A stretch of 64,000 nt of DNA from Heterobilharzia americana. Taxonomy: Eukaryota > Platyhelminthes > Trematoda > Strigeidida > Schistosomatidae. The position numbers and the translations under genes are program-made. This document shows, piece by piece, positions 10,955 to 23,229 of this stretch. Each line of letters opens with the position of its first letter. The first letter of the stretch is position 1. The notes below the pieces were generated by a model that saw only the letters and a list, made by a program, of their open reading frames with translations, searched no databases and had not been told where the DNA came from. The stretch is taken from the NCBI GenBank assembly GCA_944470555.2, contig OX104127.1:51016934-51080933 (forward strand). The letters are read 5' to 3'.

Positions 10955-11150
10955 GCTTTCAACCTATTCACAAACCAGGTAAGCTGATTGGAGAGGATTG
11001 GCAACAAACCCTCTTTAGGTCAGTTTTTTTGGTTGTTGGCACTCATCAGCGAGGTGTATCTGCCTCCTGACAGATGCCAACCTGTGTCACTCGTTGTTGC
11101 AATCGGAGAGCCAATCCCTGAGCTAATTCTTGTAGTATTTTACAACTGGC
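10955..11150 (+). repeat. Dispersed repeat, family 3
   Basis: Contains GTTGTTGGCACTCATCAGCG and GTATCTGCC, matching GCTTGTTGGCACTAGTCACC and GTATCTGC at 57270 and a fragment near 13040. The 57.2-kb copy continues into a tRNA-like module, so this is probably a SINE body. Confidence 0.45.
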
Positions 11151-11159
11151 AAAAAGAAA

Positions 11160-12350
11160 CCAAATATGTTTTACAGACAAGAAAGATATCTTGTTTTCGT
11201 TTGAGAAATCTGTTTCCCGAATATTATTTCATAAATCCCCCGCTAACTTTGTAGGCTAATTCACAAATAGATATACAGTAAACTGTCACTTTTTACTGTT
11301 GTCACTTGAATAGATAGTCTATAGTTTGTTTCAATATGGACTGAATTCGGCAGAATTTTGTTGACCCAAATAAACATTAGTGCTTAATCTACAAACTTTC
11401 AATAGGATTTTCGACCTACAATAGTACAATGTGTGTATGTAAACAGTATTATTAGGCAACTGAAAATGTTTGATATACACACTTTTCTGCAACATTTATT
11501 TACACAACTGTTAGTTTTGATGATTTCGATGGTATGACCTAAAACAATTAGCGACTTAGCAACAAATCTTTGTATTATTCTGCGTATGTCATAGAAACAG
11601 AGAGAAACCTCATAATGTATCATATTACATAATTTAAACACATGATGCACAGATTATGAATCATGAACCGATTATATCAAAGAGATTTAAACACGTTTCG
11701 TTACATACATACAACTTAGTGAGATGAAGAAAAAAAGGGAACCAGTGAACAGTTTAATGTATGAATAATGTTTTACTAAGAATCTTATTCAACATCACGT
11801 TTTACAAATCATGAAAATGGAGATATTTTTTCGACTGAATAATATGGAAAGTTAGGTACACCCCCCAACCGAAACGAGGGTATTTCAAAGACCACCTTCG
11901 TAGCTATAAATGCTTTAGTGTAAGTAACAAGCGGGAAAATCGCGTTTGGCGAATTTTGTTAAGACAGCAGGGAGAGTGAGATGAATTCGGTAAATCAACT
12001 ATTATGTCTTGAAAAATACCGATTAATTTTCTAGAATACGACAAATTTAGGTCTATGGGTGGTGTGTAGAGCCCTTGCCAAAGTGAACCATTAGGTATTG
12101 TCAACTACTTTATAATAATCGAAGAATGCAGCTGTTCTGTCGACTGTCTGGCATCATTTCGTGATATATATAGTTAAAACTACCTATGCTTTGTCTGGTA
12201 GACAAATACCAAGTAATTATGTTTTATCAGTTTCACTATCGGAGATAACCGTTGATTGACAAATGTGTAATAAAACCTACATGAACAGGGCAATATTTGA
12301 ATTACCATAGCTTTTGTCAAGTTCAGTACACGTGAGAATTAGTAAAGTTC
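11160..12350. other. No recognisable feature
   Basis: Minus-strand open stretches at 11399-11650 and 11904-12104 show no motif I know. No RNA or repeat family was recognised. Confidence 0.45.
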
Positions 12351-12354
12351 TTAT

Positions 12355-12895
12355 TCAGTAGGATCAGATGAATGTTTTCAGACGATACTTTGGGAGACAG
12401 AAGGAGAGCACTAACTGGAATACTGTTAGAAAACAACTATCTGTCGAAATTTATTAGGCAGCACAAAGTCGTCACAGTGTTAAAACTTTCTCTTTACTTC
12501 CTCCTGAAGAAAGGTGTCTGCACCACTCTTCCGCACAAAGGCAACTCTCATGGAGAAATCCTTAAGCAGAGGCTTAACGCTGCTGTTAGAAGGACTTACT
12601 ATGCAACTAGGGTCTGACTAATAAAAACTGCCAAGCCTGTATAATCTCATAAACCTTTACAGCACATAAACGACAATGTCACATTCCATCACATCTATCA
12701 GTTCAAATTTACGTGTGGTGACACATATATGGGGGGGGGGGAATCATAGATCCATCCAAGTAAGGGCTTCAGAGCATGTTCAAAAATGGCTTCCGAAGCA
12801 AACTGAACCACTTGAACCCATGGACGTTGGTAGCAGACGTCCAAGTTCTTCAATCGAGAAACATATCATTGAGACAGGATTGACCTAGCTAGTTC
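12355..12895 (+). mobile_element. Penelope-like element, RT C-terminus to GIY-YIG (decayed)
   Basis: The 12372-12617 frame contains RALTGILLENNYLSKFIRQH, then LPHKGNSHGEILKQRLNAAV and RTYYATR. These match the order N.YP..FI..H, L.FKGD...E.L..RL..A...TY.AAR seen between RT and endonuclease in schistosome PLEs. The 12676-12888 frame gives SEHVQKWLPKQ and SSSIEKHIIETG, the GIY-YIG endonuclease core (EH..KWL.K, SSI..HI..TGH). A run of ten G at 12732-12741 and stop codons separate the two frames. It is the same lineage as the copy at 28380-29010. Confidence 0.75.
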
Positions 12896-12959
12896 CTTTT
12901 GGCCTATTTATAAAACAAGTTAGATTTTACATTTATTTATCAAGAGTAATCCCTGAAAT

Positions 12960-13075
12960 TTAGGTAAATTATTGGCTACTAGATACTAGGAGTTAATTAG
13001 CAAGAGTCCCGTCACCTAGATTTCATGCTTATCAGCAAGGCGTACCTGCAACCATGAACAGTCTTGTTAAGTAGT
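12960..13075 (+). repeat. Dispersed repeat family 3, fragment
   Basis: Shares ATCAGCAAGGCGTACCTGCA with the family-3 copies at 11.05 and 57.28 kb. Confidence 0.4.
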
Positions 13076-13079
13076 GACT

Positions 13080-13855
13080 TACAATCTATCTAGAGATTTT
13101 TCGAGGAGACTGAAATACACTGTGGAATTATGCAAACATTCTATCAAATCACCGACGGAATTCTTGGAAAGGATCAAAGGTATCACGAGAAACCACGAAT
13201 AAATGTTGTTATATAGCGTCACAGTATTATACACCTCAGTCAAACCACAACTGATCTAAGATACTATGCCTACCCACCTCACTGAAGACACAAGTCTTTC
13301 AAAACGCACAAGTTTCATGGAATTCATTTATCTTTGTATGACAGTTTACTTTTAGTCTAATGACAAAGTATGGAAATAAGTGAAAGGAATTCCAATGGAA
13401 TGACCGATATCTGGATAATTTGTAGAAGCAGTGATGTAGAGACTGAAAGCCATTACTTGACCCGTGTTCAAACAAAAAATTTAGATCCACTCTATAGAAG
13501 ATGATTTGGTTATCATTAAAAAAGATAAATTACACTTACAGTTCGGGCAGCAACTTATCAGCAGCGTCAAATTCACAATGGAGAATAAGTTGAATAATCA
13601 GTTGCCATATCCTAATGCTTTGCTCAGTAGAACCGATGTAGGAAAAGTGGAAAATTGAGTGTACATGAAGTCAGCGTGCACGGATCAAATCAGTAGCAGC
13701 AACCCAACAACATAAAAAATTGGCTGCGCAAAAGCAAGATTCAAAAGATAAATAAAACATTGCAGTACAAAAACTTCACGGCGGAATTAGGAAAACTATT
13801 TGATGTTTGTCCTTAAGAAGAAAGGTTACCCATGAAACTTCATCAGAAGGCGCCT
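13080..13855. other. Unassigned, possibly decayed PLE 5' part
   Basis: No frame shows RT motifs. Its position directly upstream of the PLE tail at 13860-14425 makes it a possible heavily decayed RT region, but I cannot support that. Confidence 0.3.
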
Positions 13856-13859
13856 ATTC

Positions 13860-14425
13860 TGTTCATCTTCAACAAAAACGTTGTCTATAGAAATCAGCAA
13901 AGAAGCCATCCTAGTGTATATAAAGAACATATCAGAGATTATAACAAGGTTACTGAAACCACTTGGAATTGGTATGGCTTATAAACCAAAGAATTTCCTC
14001 TAAACCCCACTATGCAAACCAAAGGACATAATAACCAAGGAGGACGAGTCAAATATCATTTCCAAGATGAAATATAACAATGACGACCAGCCCTACATTG
14101 GAAAAAGTGGTCACTCTCTTGACTTCCGTTTACATGAATATCAGTTGACTATTAAAAGTCATGATATTTCATCACTCATTTCCATGCATGGGGATAACTA
14201 TGAACGTGAATTCAATTTTCAAACCATTGAAATCTTGGACAGAGGAAACAAGAAATGTCAGGGAATTTCTAGAAGCTTGGCATTCAGGTAATTTAGGAAC
14301 CAATGGATGTATAAACATGCACCCAATCTACCAATTAGTAAGAAACATGACCAACAATAGAAAGGTTAGAGGTCAGGCAGAGAAACAGTTGACAAGAAAA
14401 TCTATACAGAAATGTAGATAAATAA
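13860..14425 (+). mobile_element. Penelope-like element, GIY-YIG endonuclease tail
   Basis: Frame 14067-14291 reads QPYIGKSGHSLDFRLHEYQL and later FNFQTIEILDRGNKK; it is continued in another frame (14161-14421) by REFLEAWHSGNLGTNGC and INMHPIYQLV. This follows PLE tails of the form YIG.SGR.L..RL.EH, then EIL.RG, REFLEAW.S, IN.H.DL.P.Y. The YIG signature and the catalytic-type arginine region are visible (GHSLDFR). A frameshift lies near 14250. Upstream, TETTWNWYGL at about 13950 resembles the degraded linker. It is a different PLE lineage from the copies at 12.4 and 33.5 kb. Confidence 0.75.
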
Positions 14426-14429
14426 CCTT

Positions 14430-14980
14430 CCCATGAGTTATCTGATGTGATAAAGAAACAAGTGTTTCACTGCCAATCATTGCACCTTTAGATGACAAAG
14501 TAAAACATACTTTGTAGTGTGTTTTAGCTAACTTCACTGAATATATATAAAATTGGTCTGTGTTTGCCTGCCAGCTCTTCATGAATTATATTCTAACTAA
14601 CCATTATTCGGATACCATTTTTAGACACATCCAAACGACCAATATCAAAACGAACTAAACGAAAGCACCTTGATGAAATGAAACAACCAAATCACAACAG
14701 AAAAAATATAACGAGAAGTTAAACTAATGGCAACAATTCTAAGTGTAGGTTCATCAGCCATAGCCTTATAGGATCTAATGAGTCACATTTAGTAAAGCTT
14801 AAACCAGTCAGTCATCCAGCATTGACATGAAAACTGGGATTACTACGTAATGGTTCAAGTTGCCATACCTCCTGTCAGCATATTAAGGATGAGGAAAGAA
14901 AGCTGAAAAATACAGAAATAAGGAAGGCAGTAATCAAAAGTGGTAGAATTTCCTAAAAATTGAATAGGAAAGAATAAAAC
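14430..14980. other. No recognisable feature
   Basis: AT-rich spacer between the PLE tail and the RTE 3' end. Confidence 0.45.
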
Positions 14981-14984
14981 TGTA

Positions 14985-17828
14985 TTTGTGCCTTAGGTTC
15001 CTAGTAGAACATAAAGCTTCAGTAGCACGTCGCCATTGCACTCTCTTCTCTCAAGTCTCTTCAACCTCTCTCCACAACTACCCACAAGCATTCATTTCTT
15101 CCTCACACTATCTCCTTCATGTCACCCTCATCTGGGACGCCCAACTCGCCGTTTCCCATACAGGTTCCACTCGAGGGCCTGGCCTGGTGCGTGATGTCCC
15201 CAAATGGTATTCTCAGTGTATATCCAATCCAATCCATCTCCACTCTCTTCTGCATATTTGTTGGGCGGTGGGTTCTTGGTTGGCTCGTTGCCAGCCAGCC
15301 AGCCAGAGTTCCTTGTTGCTTATTCTTATTATTCTCACCATCCATCTGATATTCAGTGTCAGTATGGAGTGACTGAAGACAGCAGTTGTTGATGAATGTC
15401 TGTAGTTTATTGGAATGGAAATACTTTTCGTAACACGTCAAGTCTGTCAACCATCACACAGAAGGAATGACTTGACTGACTTAGTGTTGAAAATCCGGAT
15501 GTTGTTCACGCTTTATGCTGAGTGCAGTGCAGTGCAGTACAGTAGATCTCCACACTGATTAGTTCAGATTGATGCAGGAACACCTGTCGTGCTCTCTTCC
15601 CTATCCTGGCTGGCCTTGAAAGCCTCAGATGTGCCACCACCACCTGTAGTTGAGACGATGCTCCACTGTTTACGTAGGTGAAAAAGACTACTTCCAATAT
15701 ATTTCTTTCCTTCATGGTGATTGATTCTTGTTGTTGTTGGTGTTGACTGGGTGTTTTCATCACCTCCGTCTTCTGCACGTTCACGCGAAGGAATCACCGT
15801 CTTCGCTTCCCTGCCTCGCTTCACTTCGCCTCGCCACTCCTCTCCTACCAACTTGTTGGTGTCCCTTCCTTGGATGTTTGTCAAGGTAGACCTCCAAATC
15901 AATAGACAGGCACCTTTCCTTGCTTCCTCCCTCCCAAACCTTCTGCAATAGTGTTGTGAGTGTGTCCACTGTTGTCTCTGTGTTTGTTTTCAGTACTTCT
16001 GGCTGAGTTGCACCTGGTCCTGCCGCGTTCTCAGATTTCAGTAACTTCATGGTGTTCAGGACTTTACTTCTGCTTGTGTCGGAGGGTTTGTGCTGACCGA
16101 TAGTTGTGTGGCTGGGTTGCTGGTGGCATTTCAGGATCAGTTGAATTTGGTTGTGGTGGTGTTGGTCGATTCAAATCATTTTGAAGTGGTCAGCTCATCG
16201 TTTCCTTCCATTCTCCTCTTTGCTAACTCGCTTTCCTCCACTATCTTTCACTGGTTTCGTCTGCCTTGATCTCTTCTCTCCCGACTAGTAACCTGGTTAT
16301 CTGATATAGTGTTGTCAGGTCTCTGTCTCTCCTACCTGAGGCCTTTTCTGCTTCACTTGCCAATTTGTCGTTAGAGTGTCTTTTGTCTTTGCGCGCACTC
16401 CTCGTCATTTCTTTGTCCAGTGTATTGTTTTATATGCTGTGTTCAGTTCCGCTTTTCATTGTTCATCCCTGCATTACACTGCATTTCTTCGTCTTCTGCT
16501 TCACCATCTTCCTCTCCCTACTCTATCGACTTCCATGTGTCTGTGGAGAAACATTCCTCATCTTGTTTCTTCTTCCTTGTGCGGGTTTCCTTTCACGTCT
16601 CTTTTAAATAGTTCCAGTATTCTTCTATTCAGGTTTCCTCGAGGATGTTGCTCAATATCTCCCATTTTGTTTCGATGACTGACTGACGCACTGACGTGAA
16701 GATGTCGTTTGTAGTTTCATCCTTCAGTTTCTGTTCTGGTGTTGAACTTGAACTGTGACCTATCACCAGCTTGTGTGAAGGCTTTCAACTTAAATTTGAA
16801 GTTAGGTTCCTTACACTAGATAGTGAGTGGTGTGAACCTACATCTGCTCCCACTCTTGATCTTGTGTTCTGTAGGCTGCATCTCCAATTTCTTGAAAATG
16901 GGATGAAGTCGATCTGGTTTTTAGTGTAATGTGTCCATCTGGTGAAATCAAATCAATGTCGCTTTGTGGATATCCTTGTGTTTGTTTACACTTCCTCCAA
17001 TCACCAAATACTTAAGTGTGCAGAGATCTGCAAACAGTTCTCCATTCTCATTGATTTCACTGAGTGCCTCTCGTCCCATGATGAGTTCTCTTCCAGTGTT
17101 GTCTGCTCGCAGTTTGGCATTCACGTCACCCCACCCATTAGAATTTTGATGTTGCCAAGTGGGGTTGGGTTTTGTCTATTTCTGATTGAAATTGTCTACA
17201 GAACTCCTCCGTCTTCTCTTAATCTGCATCATTCGTAGGTCCGTAGCGCGGCATTGTATGACTGTGACTTTCTTTCATTTCTAGTTGAATCTTGCTGTCA
17301 TGATCGTGATCGGAGAGGAGATTGGTTCCCACTGCATGAGAGAGAGCCTTCGATGCTGTTGGGGACATAATGACAGCCACGCTAAAACTCCAGGTGCTCT
17401 TGACTGTCGTTTACTTGACAATATCGGAGTAGATTATTGATTCTCCAGTTAAGAGTTTGGAGAGTCCACTTCCATTCCATCTACTTTCGCAGATTCCTAG
17501 CCTAACACTTCTATACTATACCTTCTCGTCTCTTTGGCAATCTGGGCAGCCTTGCCAGGCAGCTTCAAATATTGTTCGGATGTTTACTTTCACTTTCATC
17601 GAGAGAAGACATATTGGCCGACTTACTTCCCGAAGACTTCCGTCAACTGGCGTCATTTCATCTCTCTGATTCCAGCGACGAACAAGTTTATTTTTATTTT
17701 TTACATTTTCTTTGTGCTTTGAAGTTATTTTGGCGGTTGGATTGGTTTTACGGGTATGGCTGCTATCCTTATGTCTAACCTTCCCTCTTTATCTGGGCTT
17801 AGCATCGGCTACTAAACTAGATAAGGTT
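14985..17828 (-). mobile_element. RTE-clade (SR2-like) retrotransposon, RT-core deletion derivative
   Basis: The element runs right to left. Its 5' edge at about 17826 matches the 5' edges at 27000 and 60417. Endonuclease sequence lies at about 17580-16640: MKVKVN with the TWN signature deleted relative to 60.66 kb, then the counterpart of GDVNAKLGADNTGRE. A linker follows, and then SENAAGPGATQPEVLKTNTE (about 16040-15970), the start of the RT domain. The frame then jumps at about 15890 to the region after the catalytic DD, dropping roughly 0.6 kb. The rest is the connection and C-terminal region with [16 protein letters not shown] (about 15400). Three GGCT units lie at about 15295-15306. The identical deletion junction occurs in the copy at 25434-27000. 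Multiple frameshifts make it non-coding today. Confidence 0.85.
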
Positions 17829-17829
17829 C

Positions 17830-17985
17830 AGTATGACAGTTGCCATGCAGAAAATGTGTTGATACATATGAGTCACTGAGATCGACTTCGAGTTATGTCT
17901 CCTAGATTCTCCAACCACCGGTTTCACTCATCACGGGGACTTCAAAGGGGAGGTATACAACTCTGACCGACTGTCGGAGACTTAA
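17830..17985. other. Short unassigned spacer
   Basis: No motif seen between the RTE 5' edge and the next LINE fragment. Confidence 0.4.
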
Positions 17986-17989
17986 TGAA

Positions 17990-18515
17990 CCAATGACGTA
18001 ACGTATATCTCAGCCATTTCAGTCAGTGGTGGACTACAACCTCATGAACTTACTTGCCTCCTCTACTTAAAATTGTTCACCTGATTTCAACATTACTGAC
18101 GCGGTGGCACCACGAGAAATAACCTGTTCTACGAAGGAAACGGCGGTGGAACACTTGAAGCTTTTAAATTTCTTCTACTTTGAATGACCATATTTTACAG
18201 GTATAGGAAAGAAAACGGTGAACTGCAACACAGTAGACCCAGCTGTAAATACCCAGTCAGATATCAGTGGGGCAGCATAAATGGCATAGGTTCGTGAAGG
18301 CAAAGCATGCTTCTTATATCCTTGAAGGGATTTCACTTGTCATCAATCTACTAGGGCTGATCTAAGTACTTAAACAATTGAAGTGGTCAGTGCACTCATC
18401 CATTTCACTTCCTGGTATTAGATGAGATTCTGACGCATGTGAATTCTGATATCACTATCACTACAAAAGCTGTCATCATACTTTAACGAGTTCAGACCCA
18501 TATACAATGGATGGA
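17990..18515 (-). mobile_element. RTE-like LINE, second family, RT connection region fragment
   Basis: The minus strand encodes PGSEMDECTDHFNCLST near 18400, then KSLQGYKKHALPS and CLHEPM-type sequence. It corresponds to SEMVECVDHF in the plus-strand copy at 55.7 kb. In schistosome RTE-type elements this is the segment reading IGSE.VE.VD.FTYLGS just after the RT palm. It is heavily frameshifted and has no ends recognised. Confidence 0.6.
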
Positions 18516-18519
18516 CTCC

Positions 18520-19115
18520 CTCATCTTAGTCACCTTTGTTCTTTGAACACTAGTTTCCTTGTAGTATTTTTCTAATATGTACCTGCATTAAATCCTATTT
18601 GAATTATTTCTTTGTTGTTGATACAACATAAAAAGTTTAATAATGGTTGTAATTTTTTTTTAAATGTTTACCTACAATGGAATGTAACGAACAATTAATA
18701 AGGTTAATTACTGTTATTACTTTTATTATTCATAAAATAACATTTTCAATTGAATTCACCTTGTAGTAGGATGACCTGATAACCTTTACATGAATATGCG
18801 CCTTTTTCTTCAAATTACCTTACCGAACTGTCAAATACTGATAGGAAGATGTAAAATTCAGCTGTATATGTGTATATGTACAAATAAGCTGAATATTATT
18901 TTTTTTACCATCTATGAAACAAAACAAGCTTATATCTATACTAATAAATGTTAATTAAATTATGCTTGAATAACCTTATGTCACGTGAATGTATGTATAG
19001 AAGTAAAGAAAGGAATGTTCTTTTAGGGATCTGTTTATCTATAATTTGTATGTTACAGCTTATAAATCTCCATGATAACATCAAAACTATACTACGCCTA
19101 TCATATAAGGAGTGG
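18520..19115. other. No recognisable feature
   Basis: Very AT-rich sequence, no motifs. Confidence 0.45.
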
Positions 19116-19117
19116 TT

Positions 19118-19265
19118 ATCATGACCTAACGGCCTACTAGATATCGCTTAGGCGTTGGAAAAGATTAACCCTACTGGGGATGACATCATTGATTGGAAGG
19201 CAGGTACATCCGGCTGATGGGACGAAGCACGTCTACTGGATTCCATTCCTAGCTACTATCTACCA
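19118..19265 (+). repeat. Hammerhead SINE (Sm-alpha-like) with stem II deleted
   Basis: The tRNA-like head ACGGCCTACTAGATA is followed by GGCAGGTACATCC and CTGATGGGACGAAGC, then CTGGATTCC. The twelve or so bases forming half of stem II and its loop are missing, joining CTGATG directly to GGACGAAG. It is inactive, with a (TA)n array starting 8 bp downstream. Confidence 0.75.
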
Positions 19266-19271
19266 CTTATA

Positions 19272-19273
<2 letters not shown>

Positions 19274-19329
<56 letters not shown>
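19274..19329 (+). repeat. (TA)n microsatellite
   Basis: About 28 uninterrupted TA units. Confidence 0.97.
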
Positions 19330-19331
<2 letters not shown>

Positions 19332-19369
19332 GATTAATTAAATTTGTCTCAAATCATCATATGTGTAAA

Positions 19370-20340
19370 AGTGATGTCTCGTTTCTCATTACCACCATTC
19401 CAGATATTGAAGTGAATGTGCTTTTCTCAGCAGAGATTCAATGATCGACCTTTCCCTTTGTTTAACTAAATTAATCATGGGAACGTTAATTTGTTTCATC
19501 TTCTCGTGTGATTGGGAGTCCAGGTATCCATAACAACGCGTAAAATGTTTCTGAGGTTACTTATCTTGGCCGGGTGTATCATTCTAAATCTAGCAACGTT
19601 TCCACCCTCTCCTTACCTGATTCACCACAATCTGCTGATTTAAGCTGTGTACTTGAAGTCACAGCCATTGTGTGGTATTCGGTAAATTAAATTGCTTTGT
19701 CAAGCTGGGCTGGTAAGTTCCTTAAATGCTAATCTGAGACCAGCCTGATTAGGAATCCTAAGCAAGCTTCTTGATCTACCTTTCTTATGTGGCAAGACCG
19801 TAGATATCTTGAAGTCCTCATCAGTCAGTCATGTCGTAATTGTTGTTCACACTACCCCTTTTTTTCTTCAGGTTGTAAAATTTTTTAGAGATATTTCTTG
19901 GATAGTAATCTCCCTTTCACTTCTCCTGTATCAGAACTCAGGTTTTTAGAACTAAAAGTAAAACTTCTAGTAAGATTCCTTGAATATTCAACCAAGTCTA
20001 CTTTTACTGACTTCAGGCGATGTGATCTGGTGTCTAAATTTCCACTAAAGTGTATAAAATCTAACACCTATACCACCGTCTTTTCTTTTTCGTATTCAAC
20101 ATTCTAATGTGGCCGATTCTCTTTGTCAATCCTCTAATTTGAAGGCGAATCGAATCTTTTCTACCATTCAGTTTGCGTGTACCAAGAAAGTATGGATATG
20201 TTCCTATTTGGGTGGTAATTGTCTTATTCATATATCCCTGTGACATATTGGGAGTAGGATGAAACTTTCCAAAAGCCATACTTTCCCATCTGTCTATAAA
20301 TACATCTGTTGCCACTGAGGAGGATACTAAGGATCGAATC
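19370..20340 (-). mobile_element. Penelope-like element, RT palm to GIY-YIG (decayed)
   Basis: On the minus strand 20315-20061 begins ATDVFIDRWESMAFGKFHPT. This parallels VADIFMDSWE..AL.TF.PAPK just before the YVDD box of PLE RT; the YVDD itself is not visible (QGYMNKT in its place). Further downstream KVDQEACLGFLIR and IYRIPHNGCDFKYT (about 19690) match the start of the GIY-YIG domain (IY.IPCNDC..KYIGQT), with YIG decayed. The end near 19380 gives IIESLLRKAHSLQYLEWW-like sequence. All frames are broken. Confidence 0.6.
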
Positions 20341-20549
20341 TAATCAAAGTCCATTCAGCGACCATGAGCACATCCATGCAATAGGTAGTGAGACACATTC
20401 ACGCGAGATCTAATACCTGGTTTCTCAAACCTCCATAGATGTTATGGTGCTCGAACTAGCGACTCACTGGTTCAAAGTCAACTCCCTAAATCCGACAGTC
20501 ACAACTCCACTTATTATGTGATCATACTGGTGAAGCCATAATAACCACC

Positions 20550-21150
20550 AGATCCGACAGAGACGGTTCAGCAATTATCATACACATACCAGGACAGACA
20601 GAATCAACGTAGAACCACATATACAAGTGTATCAGCTCAAGTTGCCACACTTCACTTCTTAAGTGGATAGAATAAGAGTGATATCAAAGTAAACAAAGTT
20701 GTGTGAGACAATAAGCAGTTTGAAGATAGTGGTTAGTGTAAACACTTCAGCTTTAGAAGACATCAGAGACCAAATACATCTGCACTACTGCAACTGATTT
20801 TCAATCATATCACCAAGAATTTCCCACCACTGATTCTTATCACCTCTAGGAATGCAGCCAAGCAGTCCACATCTCCCAACACAAGTCAGACCAACAATCA
20901 GAGACCTCATGGATTGGTGCCATTTCTCGGTCTGGCCACTCTGAATCCTCTTCAAACCTAGTCCCACTTCTTCTGGAATAGAAAGTCGAGGTGGGTGGTG
21001 GTTAGGCAGGCGAAGTATATTTGCAAGCCATCTCAGTCGACTAAGATTCACAACTTCATGAACCGACTTTCCTATCTTGACTAATACCCTTCGTCTGACC
21101 TCAGCATTGCCCACATGGTGATTTGTATGAGGCGATAAAAATTCAGTCAT
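20550..21150 (-). mobile_element. RTE-like LINE, second family, C-terminal end and 3' UTR
   Basis: The minus-strand open frame from 21119 to 20785 reads HHVGNAEVRRRVLVKIGKSV, then EVVNLSRLRWLANILRLPNH, GQTEKWHQSMRSL, CVGRCGLLGCIPR and NQWWEILGDM. This is the C-terminal tail of a common flatworm RTE-type polyprotein (SEVRRRVLGK....VVNL.RLRWLGH.LRMP). The frame is nearly intact to its natural end ENQLQ, with about 230 bp of 3' UTR. The same UTR occurs at 27420-27560. The 5' side is truncated within the domain. Confidence 0.75.
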
Positions 21151-21215
21151 CACCCAGTATCAGTAATACACGTCTGCCAAACTACGACTATCTGAGATAG
21201 TCAGACTGATATCAC
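21150..21215 (-). repeat. Repeated block with 17-bp palindrome
   Basis: Contains GACTATCTGAGATAGTC, a perfect palindrome around its centre base, and TGCCAAACTACG. The opposite-orientation counterpart is at about 36028-36090 (GACTATCTGAGATAGGC, GTAGTTTGGCAGAC, TACTGGGTGATGACTGA). Confidence 0.55.
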
Positions 21216-21239
21216 ACTTGACAGAAGTGAGCAACTATC

Positions 21240-22415
21240 GAGAAAAAATCGTTTACTAGTACTAGTATATTGGTTAGCAGTATCAGAATACCATAAACGT
21301 CTCGGTGGTTATAAAGATTCACTTTCTCTACTGCACTACACTGAAATCACCTTATCTTTACGTAGTATAACTGTATTGACTAGGAATGATTTAAATGCAT
21401 CGGAACGTTTTACTACTTAATTAAGTTTATAAGTAGATTTTACATTACAGAGGAAAGAATTTTATTCACCTGAAAGGATTCATCGGTTATACAACTACAA
21501 AAATTGTCGGATATAAATGGAAGTTTTCTTTGTAATTGTGTTAGTCATTAAAGAATAAAATTTAACCTTACTTCGTTTATTTTATTTAAGAATAACCTTT
21601 ATATAGCTTATCATTTGTACACATCTTGTTACCCTGGAAAAAGCATTAACTCTTTCTCTACAGAACACATTTTCAAGGTATAGATTATTGAAATGTTACG
21701 CAGTCTAACTACGGTTTTAGGATAATTTTGAAAAGGTCTGATATAGGTCATTAACTGTTTCTTTTCCAAGTACTATGTATTAATAGAAACTGACCTCAAT
21801 TTAATTTCATGCTTTCTTTCCTGGATAATTTTATCATGAAACGTACCATTTCAACTTTTGACGACAATGACAGGCTTTACTTATAGGCATGAAAACAGAT
21901 TATTAGGTGTGGTCAGATGAATCTTTTTGTTCACTGATGAACAAGATTAAGCTATTTGTGATATTTAGAAGACTATCATGTTTGCTTTGAGGTCAAACTT
22001 AGTGCTTCTTGTCACAAGTGTGTCTATGCATTTTGATGCTGATAACCAAAATTGTACGACAATTCCAGTGAATCGGTTACTTAAAATAAGGATTCGGAGC
22101 AAAAACGTCAGACTTCAGCTATATCCTACTAACAACCAGTATATTGTTACTTGAAAACATGTTAAGAGACATAAAAATGTACTTTAATTAACCGGGAATT
22201 ACAGTGAGATTTCAGAACTTGATATCACAGAAAGTGAAACTACTCTCTACGTCATTATGGCAACTCAAACCCCAAGAGTAAAATCTTGTTGACAGCTGTT
22301 GTGATTGCTTGGATGCTACGAATAACAACAAGACTGAACACAGTAAATCTCATCATGAAACGATAAGACAGCTGACAGCGTATCCAAAAACACCCACTTC
22401 TCATTAAATCAGCGT
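21240..22415. other. No recognisable feature
   Basis: AT-rich sequence; no repeat family or coding signal recognised. Confidence 0.45.
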
Positions 22416-22417
22416 GA

Positions 22418-22920
22418 AAAGCATTATTATTATTATTATTATTAGTCCCTTGGGTTCCTAATGGAACATAGGGCTTCAGTAGCACGTCTCCAGTGACCTC
22501 TGTTCTCTGAGATCTTTTGAACCTGGTTCCACGACAGCCCACAAGCTCTCATTTCCTCCTCGCACGACCTCCTCCATGTCACCCTCGGACGTCCAACTCG
22601 TCGCTCCCCATGGGGATTCCACTTGAGTACCTGGCCTGACGCGTGATGTCCCCAGTCGGTCTTCTCAGTGCATGCTCAATCCATCTCCACCTCCTCCTGC
22701 ATATTTGTTGGGTGATAGGTTCTTGGTTGGTTCGTTCCCAGAGCTCCTTGTTGCTTATTCTTTCTGGCTATCTGATCTTCAGTAACGAGCCAGCGTAGGC
22801 AGTTGTTGATGAATGTCTGTAGTTTATTGGAAATGCCTTTCGTAACGCGCCAAGTCTCTGAACCATTAGGATTATAAAAAGCGGAGCAACAGCCAGTAGA
22901 GAATAACGTCTTATTCATAA
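22418..22920 (-). mobile_element. RTE (SR2-like) 5'-truncated 3' end
   Basis: The minus strand reads GSETWRVTKGISNKLQTFIN, then CLRWLVTEDQIARKNKQQ, continuing in other frames as ELWERTNQEP, CRRRWRWI and GDITRQA-type sequence. The end is NPRD followed immediately by a stop formed in the (TAA)n tail (22425-22445). In this copy ELW is followed directly by ERTNQ, with no GGCT array: the apparent ancestral state. Possible short target-site duplications (AAAAGC) lie at about 22419 and 22875. The length is consistent with 5' truncation during target-primed reverse transcription. Confidence 0.85.
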
Positions 22921-22949
22921 TATGTAAACTTTTTGTGAGCCGAATTCGT

Positions 22950-23225
22950 TCTGGTAAACCACTGATGAACTAGGCTCTAAACGAGCGACATCACAACCCG
23001 GTGTTTAGATTACTCTAATCTAGCAGATGAAATACTGCAGATCAGACTCAGCGCTATATGAAAACAAAGTTTGTGTCAGAGATCACTTCTGCGATCCTCA
23101 CTAGGTTAGTTTTCACGGAAAACCCTTTTCGCAATACAGTCGAGTAGTTGAAAAACTACTTAGCTGTTAGAACTGTCAGAATGGACCGTGCAGCTTGTAA
23201 ATCATTTGCAAAATACATCATTCTA
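22950..23225 (-). repeat. Dispersed repeat, family D
   Basis: The minus strand contains GCACGGTCCATTCTGACAG and TAGTTTTTCAACTACTCG, matching the 54.17-kb block (GCACGGTCCATGTTGAGAA, TAGTTTTTCAACTGCC). GGCTCTAAACGAGCGA lies at 22973. Confidence 0.5.
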
Positions 23226-23229
23226 TTCC

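Noticed and set aside
15103..15450. Overlapping open frames on both strands around 15.1-16.1 kb
   Set aside because: All are pieces or shadows of the minus-strand RTE copy.
19274..19329. Possible origin or regulatory AT element
   Set aside because: A simple (TA)n microsatellite explains it; nothing else supports a function.
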